NCBI GenBank assembly: GCA_964035575.1
Contig: OZ037886.1
Location: forward strand, 868,001-932,000
Length of the DNA stretch: 64,000 nt
Reading direction: 5' to 3'
Source of the DNA: Rhynchopus sp. YZ270_cl-10
Lineage: Eukaryota > Euglenozoa > Diplonemea > Diplonemida > Diplonemidae
Shown: positions 31,307-40,202 of the stretch, piece by piece
How the letters are laid out: every line of letters starts with the position of its first letter
Numbering within the stretch: position 1 is the stretch's first letter
Notes under the pieces: generated by a model
What the model was told of the DNA's origin: nothing
Databases searched by the model: none
The model's input: only the letters and a program-made list of their open reading frames with translations
Program-made: the position numbers and the translations under genes

Positions 31307-33529
31307 ATGATAATTCTTGCTGCAGCTGAGATCTTTGGGACGAAGATTAACAGAGAACTGGAGGTTGGTGGTGCGTCTCTTGCTGATGTTAAGGCACGTG
31401 CAATCACTGTGTTCAATGAGGAGATGGCTGTGCGGAGACGCCCTGGGCAACCAGTAGGCTTCTTCAGCTTGCACTACATCCAGATCTTCGACCCCGTCAC
31501 CGGACGGTGGCATGAGCTGAAGAGCAGTACACAGCTGCGCGACTACTGCCAAATCTACTTCTTCCAGAAGGACAGTTGGAACCGTGAGAGCCAGGGCCCC
31601 ATCCCCTCCCCCACACGACCCTCCCCGGTGCCCCCGAGCCAGCGGGCGTTGTCCGCAGCGCCGTCTGCTGCCAACACTTCACCGTACCGTCAGAGGCAGA
31701 GCGTGGCGGCAAGCCCACGCGGCCAGGACGCACACCTGGTGGTGCACCCGCCGTCGTCGCACAGCCCTGCCTTGAGGCTTTCGCCGCTCAATGGAGTGGC
31801 GAGTCTGCCGCCGCCAGTTGTGCGAGGAGGGTCGCCTGCACGTCCACCATCGCCGCCGGTGCATTACAGTGTGTCGCCACAGAGACAGGTGGTGGTGGGA
31901 GGACACGGAGCAGCACAGTCCAGTCAGTTGTTGGCAGCACTGCGTGACCCGCGTTCACCAAGTGTGACCGTGCACGGTGACAAGGTGGCAGTGCTCTTCA
32001 TGACAATGATCGGCGACAGGGTCAACGCAGATGAAGACGCATTTAGAGGTCTGTTTTCAAAGACGAGGGTGAACATTGAGCCGGTGCAGATCTGCAAGTT
32101 GTACCAGCAGGCAGACAGCAACGGAGATGGGACCCTGAGCAGCGCAGAGTGGGAGCGCTTTGGCGAGCAGTACCCGACCATGGTCGATGCGATGTACGTC
32201 CGTCTGCGGGACCAGATCACAGACGACGAGCAGAAGGTTGCAATTGAGGAGTTCAAGAAGGTGCTGGCGGAGTTGGAGGAGCTGTGCTATAGGGACAAAT
32301 GCCAGTCGAACGAGGTTGCGAGGGAGGTGCTTAATGTTGCGGAGAAGGCAAAGCGCCAGGCACAACTTGTTCAGGATGCACGCGCGAAGGAGCGTGATGC
32401 GAAGGCCGTCATGGAGGCGTCGCGGACAGAGACAGAGCGTGCCAGGGGCACTGTCGCACAGCGTGCTGCCGATGTCGCACACGCACAAGAGACGCAGACA
32501 CGTAAACACTCTGAGTACCTCGAGACACAGCGTATCCAAGAGGAGTGCCAGTTCCGTGTCAGAGACCTTGCCTCTGACACACAAGCCGCAGAGCGCCGTC
32601 TCGACGAACTTAAGAACATGGTCCGCGAGCAGATCGAAGCGCTCCGCCAAACAAAGGAGCGTGAGGAGCAAGGCAACGTCGACCTTGACCAGCGCACGCG
32701 TGGGACGGAGGAGGCCCTGCAGCTCCTCGACGATGCAAAGAACGAGACACAGCTAGCACTGGACAGGCTGTCTGTGTCAGAGCAGGTATGCCTTTTTAGT
32801 GTTGCGTCTAAAAAAAGGTGGGGATTGCGTAACTATGGCACCACAACCGCACCTACACTACTCTAACAATTTGTATAAAAATATTGAAAAGGGTTTATAA
32901 TCAATCAAACAATACCACCAACCACCAACAACCAACAGGCGCTCTCTACCGCACAACAGCGTGAAGAAGAATGCGGTGTCCAGCATATTCAGGTACCACA
33001 TCCCTCCCCTCTACCCACTCCAAAACCCCACTACACTAAATGCTGTATTCCATCTTCTTACACCCCATTATCCTAGCAATGCATTCAAAAACTGACCTAA
33101 ACTAGAACCATCCTCTCCCCCGCCTCAAGCTAAGCCCAGACTTATACTCTTTTTTTTCCAACTTTTCTCAACATCTTCAAATAATTTAATCATTAACCCC
33201 CTCAACAGTCACGCGACGAGGTGAACAAACAGTTCCTGAAGCAGGAGGAGGATGACCAGGAGGTGCGGGTCTTCCAAGACAAAGAGGCACAGTCCCTGCG
33301 CCGTTATGAGGAGTCGCAGCAGGTGTTGGAGGGGAAGCAGGAGGAGATGAAGATGCTTGCGGACTCGAATGCGGCGCACAACATGAAGAGAGACGAGGAG
33401 GAGGAGAGGGAATGGCCCATGCTGGAACAGGAGGTACGCCTCAGACAGCAACGCATCGCCCTCGAGGAGGAAGAAGCAAAGCTCCGCAACGAACACAAAT
33501 CCTTTCAAACCACAACCGGTCGGTCATAA
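31307..33529 (+). CDS. BILBO1-like flagellar pocket collar protein, 3 exons
   Basis: Exons 31307-32785, 32939-32992 and 33209-33529, all phase 0, give 617 residues (T. brucei BILBO1 has about 587). Residues 1-105 match BILBO1's N-terminal domain as I recall it: AAAEIFGTKINREL, VFNEEMAVRRRP, DPVTGRWHEL, LRDYCQIYFFQ and WNRESQGPIP. A Pro/Ser-rich linker follows. A canonical EF-hand loop, DSNGDGTLSSAEW, sits at 270-282, with a second degenerate one before it. From about 330 to the end is a coiled coil rich in Glu, Gln and Arg. In trypanosomes BILBO1 polymerises into the collar around the flagellum exit. The same order of domain, EF-hands and coiled coil makes the same role likely here. Intron 1 carries a family G repeat. 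The start is the first ATG after pyrimidine-rich DNA with a CAG. Confidence 0.85.
32812..32890 (+). repeat. Family G repeat inside an intron
   Basis: GTGGGGATTGCGTAACTATG to CTCTAACAATTTGTATAAAA, within intron 1 of the BILBO1-like gene. Confidence 0.6.
33130..33170 (+). repeat. Possible family E remnant in an intron
   Basis: CTAAGCCCAGACTTATACTC, a T run, then CAACTTTTC. Weak. Confidence 0.3.
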
Positions 33530-33608
33530 AACCTTTTTTTTGAAATTAGCCTCGAAAAAATAGATGGGAAATGGTTGTATGGAGTCCACTTCCAGTGTTC
33601 TTGGCCAA

Positions 33609-33640
33609 AGGTGCACTGTAAAGAGGGCTATTTTCACAAT
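33609..33640 (+). repeat. Family B core, diverged
   Basis: AGGTGCACTGTAAAGAGGGC, then a TTTCA end. Confidence 0.5.
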
Positions 33641-34016
33641 TGAAATTCTCGAAAAAAAATATGGGGTTCTTTTGTTCCGATTCCGGTCGACATTACCCCT
33701 CCTTTAGATTGCAAAAAAAAAAGCATTTTTTATTTTTTGTTTTTGTACATTTGTTTTGGTGCAGTTGGTGTAGTCTAGTTTTGTTTTTGTTTTTCTGTTT
33801 TTTTTTATTATTTGTAGTCCCAAACACACAAATCTCATTTCCCCCCCAAAACCCCGTTGTCTAGATGAACAAAAAGTAAGTTTATTAATGGTGTTAGCGC
33901 ACCATATTTTCCACACATTTTTATGTCCCTTTCTCCATGTTTGTATTTTTTTTTTTTGGTTATGGGAGAAAGGGAGTTAGAGGAAAAGGAAAGGGAAAAG
34001 GATTCAATGAGGGTGG

Positions 34017-34042
34017 GTGTGCGCGAGAGGCATATTTCCATC
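34017..34042 (+). repeat. Family D hairpin
   Basis: GGTGTGCGCGAGAGGCATAT, then TTCCATC. Loop GCGAGAG. Confidence 0.55.
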
Positions 34043-34700
34043 TATTCAAGTCTTTGGTTTTTTTTATTTTTAAATCTTGAAGAACAAATACAGCTCCGAT
34101 TCCTTGACAAAGAAGAAGAAGAAAAAGGTCAGCAATCTTATTTGATATGACTGTGGCATCACAGCGCATCTAAATTTTGATATGAAAACATGGAAAAAAA
34201 AAAAGATAAATGACGAAATGTTCTTCGCATATTTCATATTTATTTTTTTCTGTGCTTACTGACTTTGTATTCATTTTTCTTTGCTCTGAGAGATGCATTC
34301 AAATCTGCGCAACCCTGGGGGACTGTAGTACACAATCAATTATCCGTTGGTGGGAAATATTCTTTTCTAATTTTTTTAAGAGGGGCATTTGGTTAATACG
34401 GTCCAAATATTTCATTCCAACGGTAATTGCTGTGCACCACCTTCTTTCCAGACCTCGTCTTGTTACAAAAAACAAAACAAAAAAAAAGGCGAAAACATAA
34501 CGCAGTAACAACTTTTGACTCATCTCCCTTTCCACTCGCGATGTTACTTTCTCCTTCCCCCACTCCTCCCAGCCCCCTTGATGCCTGTTGTATCTTTTGA
34601 ATAAAAAAGGACCTCATTTTTTCTCAATACCATCTTTTTTTGGGGAAATGACTGTGTACCTGCTTACAGTTTACCTGTAAGCAGCTCCCAAGCAAGCAAC

Positions 34701-34772
34701 ACTCCGGGGGTTCGATAACCTGCGGAGTGTCGGTGCCTGAGTCCCACAGGCGTTTTGTACTATCAACTTCAC
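34701..34772 (+). repeat. Family C double hairpin
   Basis: Hairpin 1 is ACTCCG/CGGAGT with GGTT/AACC. Hairpin 2 is GCCTG/CAGGC. It ends TTGTACTATCAACTTCAC. It lies just ahead of the first eL38 gene. Confidence 0.7.
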
Positions 34773-34839
34773 TTTTTTTTTACCACCACACAACCACATA
34801 CAGGCTGCCCAAAAAAAAACACCCCACCCTTTTCTTAAA

Positions 34840-35073
34840 ATGCCGAAGGAACTTAAGGACCTCAAGCAGTTCCTCGCGATCTGCTCCCGCTCGGACGCCA
34901 AGAAGGTGAAGGTGAAGAAGAACGTGAACAACACCAAGTTCAAGGTGCGTTGCTCCAAGTTCCTGTACACCCTGGTGGTGAAGGACAACCGTAAGGCTGA
35001 CAAGATCGCGAGCTCGATCCACCCCTCCGTGACGAAGGAGATCATCGAGAAGGGAGGAAAGAAGAAGAACTAA
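34840..35073 (+). CDS. RPL38: Ribosomal protein eL38, copy 1
   Basis: 77 residues, intronless, the normal length for this small 60S subunit protein. It has the family's [12 protein letters not shown] start, the [24 protein letters not shown] core and a basic tail. It binds LSU rRNA at the subunit surface. The coding bases are the same as those of the second copy 649 bases downstream, except for the stop codon (TAA here). Codon choice is strongly biased to GAG, AAG, CTG and CGC-like codons, as expected for a highly expressed gene. The start follows a CAG by about 37 bases. Confidence 0.95.
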   Translation: MPKELKDLKQFLAICSRSDAKKVKVKKNVNNTKFKVRCSKFLYTLVVKDNRKADKIASSIHPSVTKEIIEKGGKKKN

Positions 35074-35488
35074 GCATGTTCACCCTCTTTTTCGTAGGGT
35101 CTTGCAAGGATTCGCGCTAAAAAAAAAACAAAAAAGAAAACAAAAATATCATGCGGGGGTTTTTTTGCAGACTCTAATATAGAGACAGCCAAATAGGATT
35201 TCAAAAAAAAACAAAAACAAAAAAGGACACAGTTTATTTCTTTTCCCACCCCCTCCCAAAAACCTGAACCTGAAAGGTTCCACAACAGCCGAACCCGGTG
35301 TAGCTCGCTACCGAAGACGAGCAGATACAGGAGTAACAGAAGTGCAGGAAACAGAGTTGGAGGGAGGGAGGTGATGGCTGTGCACAGACTATTTGCGTGG
35401 TGGCTGACCATTTGTAGATTATTAAAAGATACCCCTCCACACAAACAGGTAGACTTAAGGTCAGTTCAGTCACACACAACACACTAAA
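35074..35488. other. Spacer between the eL38 genes
   Basis: 415 bases with A runs. It has no resemblance to the flank of the other copy. Nothing else seen. Confidence 0.6.
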
Positions 35489-35722
35489 ATGCCGAAGGAA
35501 CTTAAGGACCTCAAGCAGTTCCTCGCGATCTGCTCCCGCTCGGACGCCAAGAAGGTGAAGGTGAAGAAGAACGTGAACAACACCAAGTTCAAGGTGCGTT
35601 GCTCCAAGTTCCTGTACACCCTGGTGGTGAAGGACAACCGTAAGGCTGACAAGATCGCGAGCTCGATCCACCCCTCCGTGACGAAGGAGATCATCGAGAA
35701 GGGAGGAAAGAAGAAGAACTGA
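35489..35722 (+). CDS. RPL38: Ribosomal protein eL38, copy 2
   Basis: Codes for the same 77 residues with the same bases as copy 1 over 231 nt, but ends in TGA. Identity starts only four bases before the ATG (TAAAATG) and stops within the stop codon. Flanks differ fully. This pattern points to gene conversion confined to the coding part, or a recent processed copy. Two active genes for one ribosomal protein are common in protists. Confidence 0.93.
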   Translation: MPKELKDLKQFLAICSRSDAKKVKVKKNVNNTKFKVRCSKFLYTLVVKDNRKADKIASSIHPSVTKEIIEKGGKKKN

Positions 35723-36883
35723 ACGTAGCACATGTTCCGACCATTTTTTTTTCTTCCAAAAGCAAGCCCCCCCGCGCAAAATGAAATAAGCCAATACTAC
35801 GACATGCGCTACATTTAACTAATAAACCAATGTCGCTGACAGACCAGAGGCCGTTGATGGGTATGTACCCCAGTTTTTTTCCCTTTATAATACACGAGAA
35901 GATCATCTTACGACCTTTTCTTTGTATCTTCAGTTGTCCATTTGGTACAGTTTCTTTATTTTGTTTGTATTGTATTGTATTGTACAGTACAGATTTTGTG
36001 TGATACCGATTGTGATTAAGGCTCAGGTTCATCTTATAAACTTTTGGTTTTCCATAGACGACCTCGGCCTCTTCTTTCAAAGCAAAATTCCCATTCCTTT
36101 GAAATTCACGGACAGAATGATTGTCGACTCAAAAAACCCTATCCCTAAGTGTACACTATAAAAAACACACAAACACATCCACAGTGCATACCTAGAACAG
36201 CAAAGGCAGGAACAGCCTTTTCTACACCCGTTCAATGCCATCAACGTTTTCTCCTCGGAACCCTTTTTCCCCTTCTTTACCCTCTCTTTGTTTCCCTCTC
36301 TTATCATGAGGGGAAAAAGCATCAAAAAGGTACACACCAAATAAAAAAATCGATCAGGAACATCAGGCTCAATAGCACAAAGAGACGGGGATACCCGCCG
36401 ATCTCTCCGCTATGAGATTCAAAAAAAAAAAAAGCAAGGAGGGGGGTGTGGTGTGTGGTTTTGCTTTTCCAGAAGGGGGCAGGGTAGTTTTTTTTTTGTG
36501 CAGTTCATTCTATTCTCTGAATTTGGCCATATATTTTTTTTTGTGTTGGGGGGAGGGGGGGAAGTGGGGTCTGGGGGAAAGCCAACACTCGCTTTCGGTG
36601 GAAAAAGTCTCGTCCCTCCCTCCCTCCCTCCTCCCTCCTCCCCATCCCTTTTTTGATACAACAGACCGATATTGAACAGATCTTGAAACTCAACTGAGGT
36701 GGTCTGCATATTTATGTACGTCATTTCCCCAAGGCATTTTCCGCTCCACAGTCCACAGTGTCTTACACCTACCTGTTTCATTTCTCTTATCCTCATTTCC
36801 CCCCTCCTCTGATAGTAATCTATAATCAAACAAAACATTTCCCCCCTCCTCCCCATCACCACTCTACAGAAATATAAAAGAAA
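35723..36883. other. Gene-free stretch
   Basis: One family E remnant. A pyrimidine-rich tract and CAG at 36867-36869 precede the next gene by 14 bases. Confidence 0.6.
36012..36047 (+). repeat. Family E repeat, 3' part
   Basis: GTGATTAAGGCTCAGGTTCA, then TCTTATAAACTTTTGG. Confidence 0.5.
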
Positions 36884-37291
36884 ATGGGTCGCGAAAGAGA
36901 TGAAAACGATAGGATAAGGAGGAGCAGTCGTGAACGCAGTCGTGAACGGAGGGACAGACACGAGGATGGTGGACGTGACTCACGGAGACGGAGGCATAGC
37001 AGCGAGGAGAGGAAACGCGACTACGACAGGACTCTTGAGAAGAAGGAGAAGGAGAGCGAGAAGGACGCATCCCCTGAAGCGCCACGTGTCATTGACCACA
37101 GTGAAGTGGACGTTGAACAAGAGGCCATCCTCATGGCACAGATGCTTGGACTGAACGGCTTCACCTCCACTACAGGGCAAAAGGTGGCTGGAAATGAAGT
37201 AGGTGCGCATGCACGCAAATCAAAACTGACCATGACACAACGAGGCAACCAAAAGAACAACGCAACACGAACGTACGCGAAACGGCGATAG
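36884..37291 (+). CDS. SNRNP27-like splicing protein
   Basis: 135 residues, single exon. The first 65 residues are an Arg/Ser/Glu/Asp-rich tract (RSRERSRERRDR-like). The C-terminal 60 carry MAQMLGLNGFTSTTGQKV and GNEVGAHARK, which follow the GF-x-TTKGK-x-V-x-G pattern of the 27-kDa U4/U6.U5 tri-snRNP protein (SNRNP27). The usual end with QYMNRxGGFNRPL is not clear; here it is QRGNQKNNATRTYAKRR, so the tail has diverged. If right, it acts in the nucleus in pre-catalytic spliceosome activation, which fits the many cis introns in this window. Confidence 0.6.
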   Translation: MGRERDENDRIRRSSRERSRERRDRHEDGGRDSRRRRHSSEERKRDYDRTLEKKEKESEKDASPEAPRVIDHSEVDVEQEAILMAQMLGLNGFTSTTGQKVAGNEVGAHARKSKLTMTQRGNQKNNATRTYAKRR

Positions 37292-38224
37292 AAAAAATAA
37301 AGCTTTCAGTACACATACACTTCTCAAAAGCAAGAGCTGATGACAAGCGACACTACAATTTAGCAAAAGTGGGTTTGGGGTCGCCAAATATAAGTCCAAA
37401 AAGCCTTCGGACAGTTGTATGCCTTGGGTAAGGGATTGCCGCGACAAAAAAGAAACTGTGTTAATTTGGCACAGAGGAGGTGTATGGGTTTTCAAAGAGG
37501 GTTCTGTTCGCCATATCATGGTCTACACCGTCTTCAAGGTCTTTTGTGCTTTTTTTTAAAGGTGCCTAAAAATGCTTGTAGTACAATCTTACCAACTTTT
37601 TGTTTTGTTCTAGCCTCATTCAACCAACACGGATATCGCCTTTAATTACCTTTTTTGCATAGGTTTTGTTTTGTTATTGTTTCGTTCGTCTTGATGGACT
37701 GTGCGAAGTCCATCGCTGTGCTGTTCCTTTGCGTTTTGCATCCATATTGAGAACGAGGTACTCTAGATATGTCAGCATTTTGTTATGTCTTCACTGGTGC
37801 AGTCGGGCTCACGTGGAGAAGGTCGAGGGCCAGCCCCGCAGGCGGTTGTTTTTACGGTACGTATTCAAAACTTCAACGGCACAAGTCGGGGAACGACATC
37901 ACCTGGCGACATACAATCATAAGTGACAATTGCTGTGGGCAGAAATGGCTCACGGATCATCCCAGACGTCGATAATGCTGGCATTTTTGTAGTCGACAGC
38001 CGGTGCGTAAACATTGCGTACCCTCCTGAACTTCTCAAAATTCTTCGCAAGTTTCGAGCTAAGCTCGGTATTCAGAAGAACGAACTCTCCTGCGTTATCC
38101 CCGACCAATACTTCTTGAACCCCTCAGCCAAAACTACACCCCCATCTCTAATGCCCCTCCCTGTCTCCCTCCCCCTTTACCTCTACTGCCACCCCACAGA
38201 ACACCCTTGTTCATCGTTGTTACC
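37292..38224. other. Stretch with coding-like fragments
   Basis: Mostly AT-rich, with a coding-like block at 37796-38140 and a pyrimidine tract with CAG at 38197-38199 before the next gene. Confidence 0.5.
37796..38140 (+). pseudogene. Unresolved coding-like fragment
   Basis: Two adjoining frames look protein-like. One reads HVEKVEGQPRRRLFLRYVF up to 37923. The other, from 37923, reads IAVGRNGSRIIPDVD, then GIFVVDSRCVN, PPELLKILRKFRAKLGI and LSCVIPDQYFLNP. I could not join them with a consensus intron, and the second has no ATG. It may be a decayed host gene, or an exon of the next gene whose joins I cannot see. No family recognised. Confidence 0.3.
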
Positions 38225-39859
38225 ATGATGAACCACACTATGAACACACGGGTTGACAACCCGTTGTGCCGTGCTTTGCCGTCCTACCTGAACAGAATGT
38301 CTGACGCGTATGATGCAAAGATTCTGCGGAAGTACCGGGCACGTTCTACACAACGGAGTCACTCTGCACAGACCGGAGCGAACGGACCGGGTAGTGTGTG
38401 GTGTGTTGAGCCTGACCCAAAGCGTGGGTGCAGTGTGAGTCCTATGTATATTCCTGCGCCGGAGAAGGAGGATGACGAGGCTTGGGCGAGATCTCGCAGT
38501 GCTAGCCCCAATGTGTTCAACGAGATGCCGCACAGCACCCCGCACAAAGGGAAGTTCAGCAGCAGAGGTGGCTCACTGTATCCGTCACCTAATGTGCGCC
38601 AGCAGGGCACGTCGCAGAATAGTCAGGTGCGCCCACCATGCTTTTCGCCACCAGGAAGGATGCCGTCCTCCGAAGGTCATGCAGCGTACAGTAACAACCT
38701 CCGACAGAATGTGGCCAGGTCGACAACTATTCAGTCGAACCGCACAGCGTATCGCAGTGACATCACTGCGCAGGAGTTGAAGAAGTCGGAGTCCGACGCA
38801 AAGAGAGTCGCCTCTGCATTGAAGAAGGCCCTCGCAAATGCAGGTGAGGAAGGCGCGATACTCGAAAAGGTGCATACCCTATTGCAAGAAATCCGTGCCT
38901 TGAAGTCTGGGGAAGGGAAGGGCGGGCTGCAGAGTGTGAAGCAGATCATCCAAAGCCGGCATCGGAGCACAGCACCGGACAGTGTTCTGGCAAGTCTTCA
39001 ACAGCAGGAGGAGGCGCTGGCGAACACTGTGAACAACATTGAGACGATGCTGTCGTGCACAGAACGGATGCACCAGGACGTTCTCGCTGCAGAACAACGT
39101 GTTCAGGGCACCCTCACCGACGTCCATGCGTCGCTCCGGATTGACCAAGAATGCCGCAACCCTATCCGCAAAACAACAGCACAGTCTTTACTACACGAGC
39201 TTGACCCACCGCATCAGAGGTTCAGCGATCCTTACGAGGTGCTATCCGATACAGAACGTCTACTGCTGAGGAGTGTCACGCATAGGAAGGACTGCAAACG
39301 GAAGGTCATGACGGAGGATGCAAACAACAAACGTCTCCTCGAGAAGGTGGACAAGGCGTTGAGGCACGCAGTGGCGCAGGAGGAACGGCATATGCAAGGA
39401 TTGGACGCACGGCTGCAGGCATTACAGGAGGAAGAGGCACGGATGGTGGCCCAAGTGATGCTCCTGCATGATGGGCTGCAGGAACGCTGCAAAGAGCGAG
39501 ACATAGTATGCAAAAGGCTGCGCCTCCGCCAGCAACGTCCTCTATTAGGGGAGGACCACGACAAAGTGTGTGTTTCGCTGCAGGAGGAGGAGGTGGCGTT
39601 GGGGGAAGCGGTCGATCACTACACACAGAAACACAGCTACCTCACCGTGGAGTTGGCACGTCTGAGGGATACAATTGCGCATGTGACAGCTGACGCATCG
39701 GAAAAGAAAAAGCTCCTAATGCTGGACCGTCACCTCCTTTCCCAACCCTCCCCACAACAAGGTCACTCCAGTGCAGAGCTCTGCAGTGGCGCTTCCTCAG
39801 CCTATGGACTAACCGGGAGAGGGGAAAGTGCAACGTTATCCCCAATCCAGCATGAATGA
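38225..39859 (+). CDS. Coiled-coil protein, possibly tektin-like or axonemal
   Basis: 544 residues, single exon. The first 190 residues are basic and Ser/Pro-rich (AWARSRSASPNVFNEMP). From about 195 to 520 it is mostly coiled coil: SDAKRVASALKKALANAGEE, LASLQQQEEALANTVNNIE, EERHMQGLDARLQALQEEEARM and YLTVELARLRDTIAHV. The late pattern of repeated short helices ending LMLDRHLL recalls tektin-type filament proteins, but no diagnostic motif is present. A role in the axoneme or cytoskeleton is a guess. The start is ATGATG, 26 bases after a pyrimidine tract and CAG. Confidence 0.72.
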   Translation: MMNHTMNTRVDNPLCRALPSYLNRMSDAYDAKILRKYRARSTQRSHSAQTGANGPGSVWCVEPDPKRGCSVSPMYIPAPEKEDDEAWARSRSASPNVFNEMPHSTPHKGKFSSRGGSLYPSPNVRQQGTSQNSQVRPPCFSPPGRMPSSEGHAAYSNNLRQNVARSTTIQSNRTAYRSDITAQELKKSESDAKRVASALKKALANAGEEGAILEKVHTLLQEIRALKSGEGKGGLQSVKQIIQSRHRSTAPDSVLASLQQQEEALANTVNNIETMLSCTERMHQDVLAAEQRVQGTLTDVHASLRIDQECRNPIRKTTAQSLLHELDPPHQRFSDPYEVLSDTERLLLRSVTHRKDCKRKVMTEDANNKRLLEKVDKALRHAVAQEERHMQGLDARLQALQEEEARMVAQVMLLHDGLQERCKERDIVCKRLRLRQQRPLLGEDHDKVCVSLQEEEVALGEAVDHYTQKHSYLTVELARLRDTIAHVTADASEKKKLLMLDRHLLSQPSPQQGHSSAELCSGASSAYGLTGRGESATLSPIQHE

Positions 39860-40202
39860 AAAAAGCCCAATGGGTGTTTGACAGAACCTCGTTTTTTTTT
39901 GGCGGATTTTGATATCGTCGTATAAAAAAAAAGTGAAAAAATCCTTGTAGTATATTCTTTGCATTGTACCCTCCTTTTTTATGTCTCGCCTTTGTGTCTA
40001 AAGAATTTCACTTTATTTTGAAGGTTTTAGGGGGAGGAAAACTCTCCGGGAATTTCCCATAGACCACATTGTACCCTTTTTTTGCGACACACTTGTACAA
40101 AAAAAAAAGAATTTCCCCCCTTTTCCCTCCCTCCTACTCTCTCACCCCCCTCCTCCTCCTCTTCCTCCTCCTCTCACACAATTCTTTAGGGTTTTTTAAA
40201 AG
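39860..40202. other. Gene-free spacer with acceptor
   Basis: T/A runs, then a CT-rich tract at 40120-40187 and TAG, 14 bases before the next start codon. Confidence 0.6.

Larger units (their letters stand above)
33530..34839. other. Gene-free stretch with repeats B, D and C
   Basis: T-rich DNA. A CAG at 34801-34803 lies shortly before the first eL38 start. Confidence 0.6.

Noticed and set aside
34708-34721. tRNA gene suggested by GGTTCGATAACC in family C repeats
   Set aside because: No acceptor stem, anticodon arm or correct T-arm closing pair; the B-box likeness alone is not a tRNA gene.
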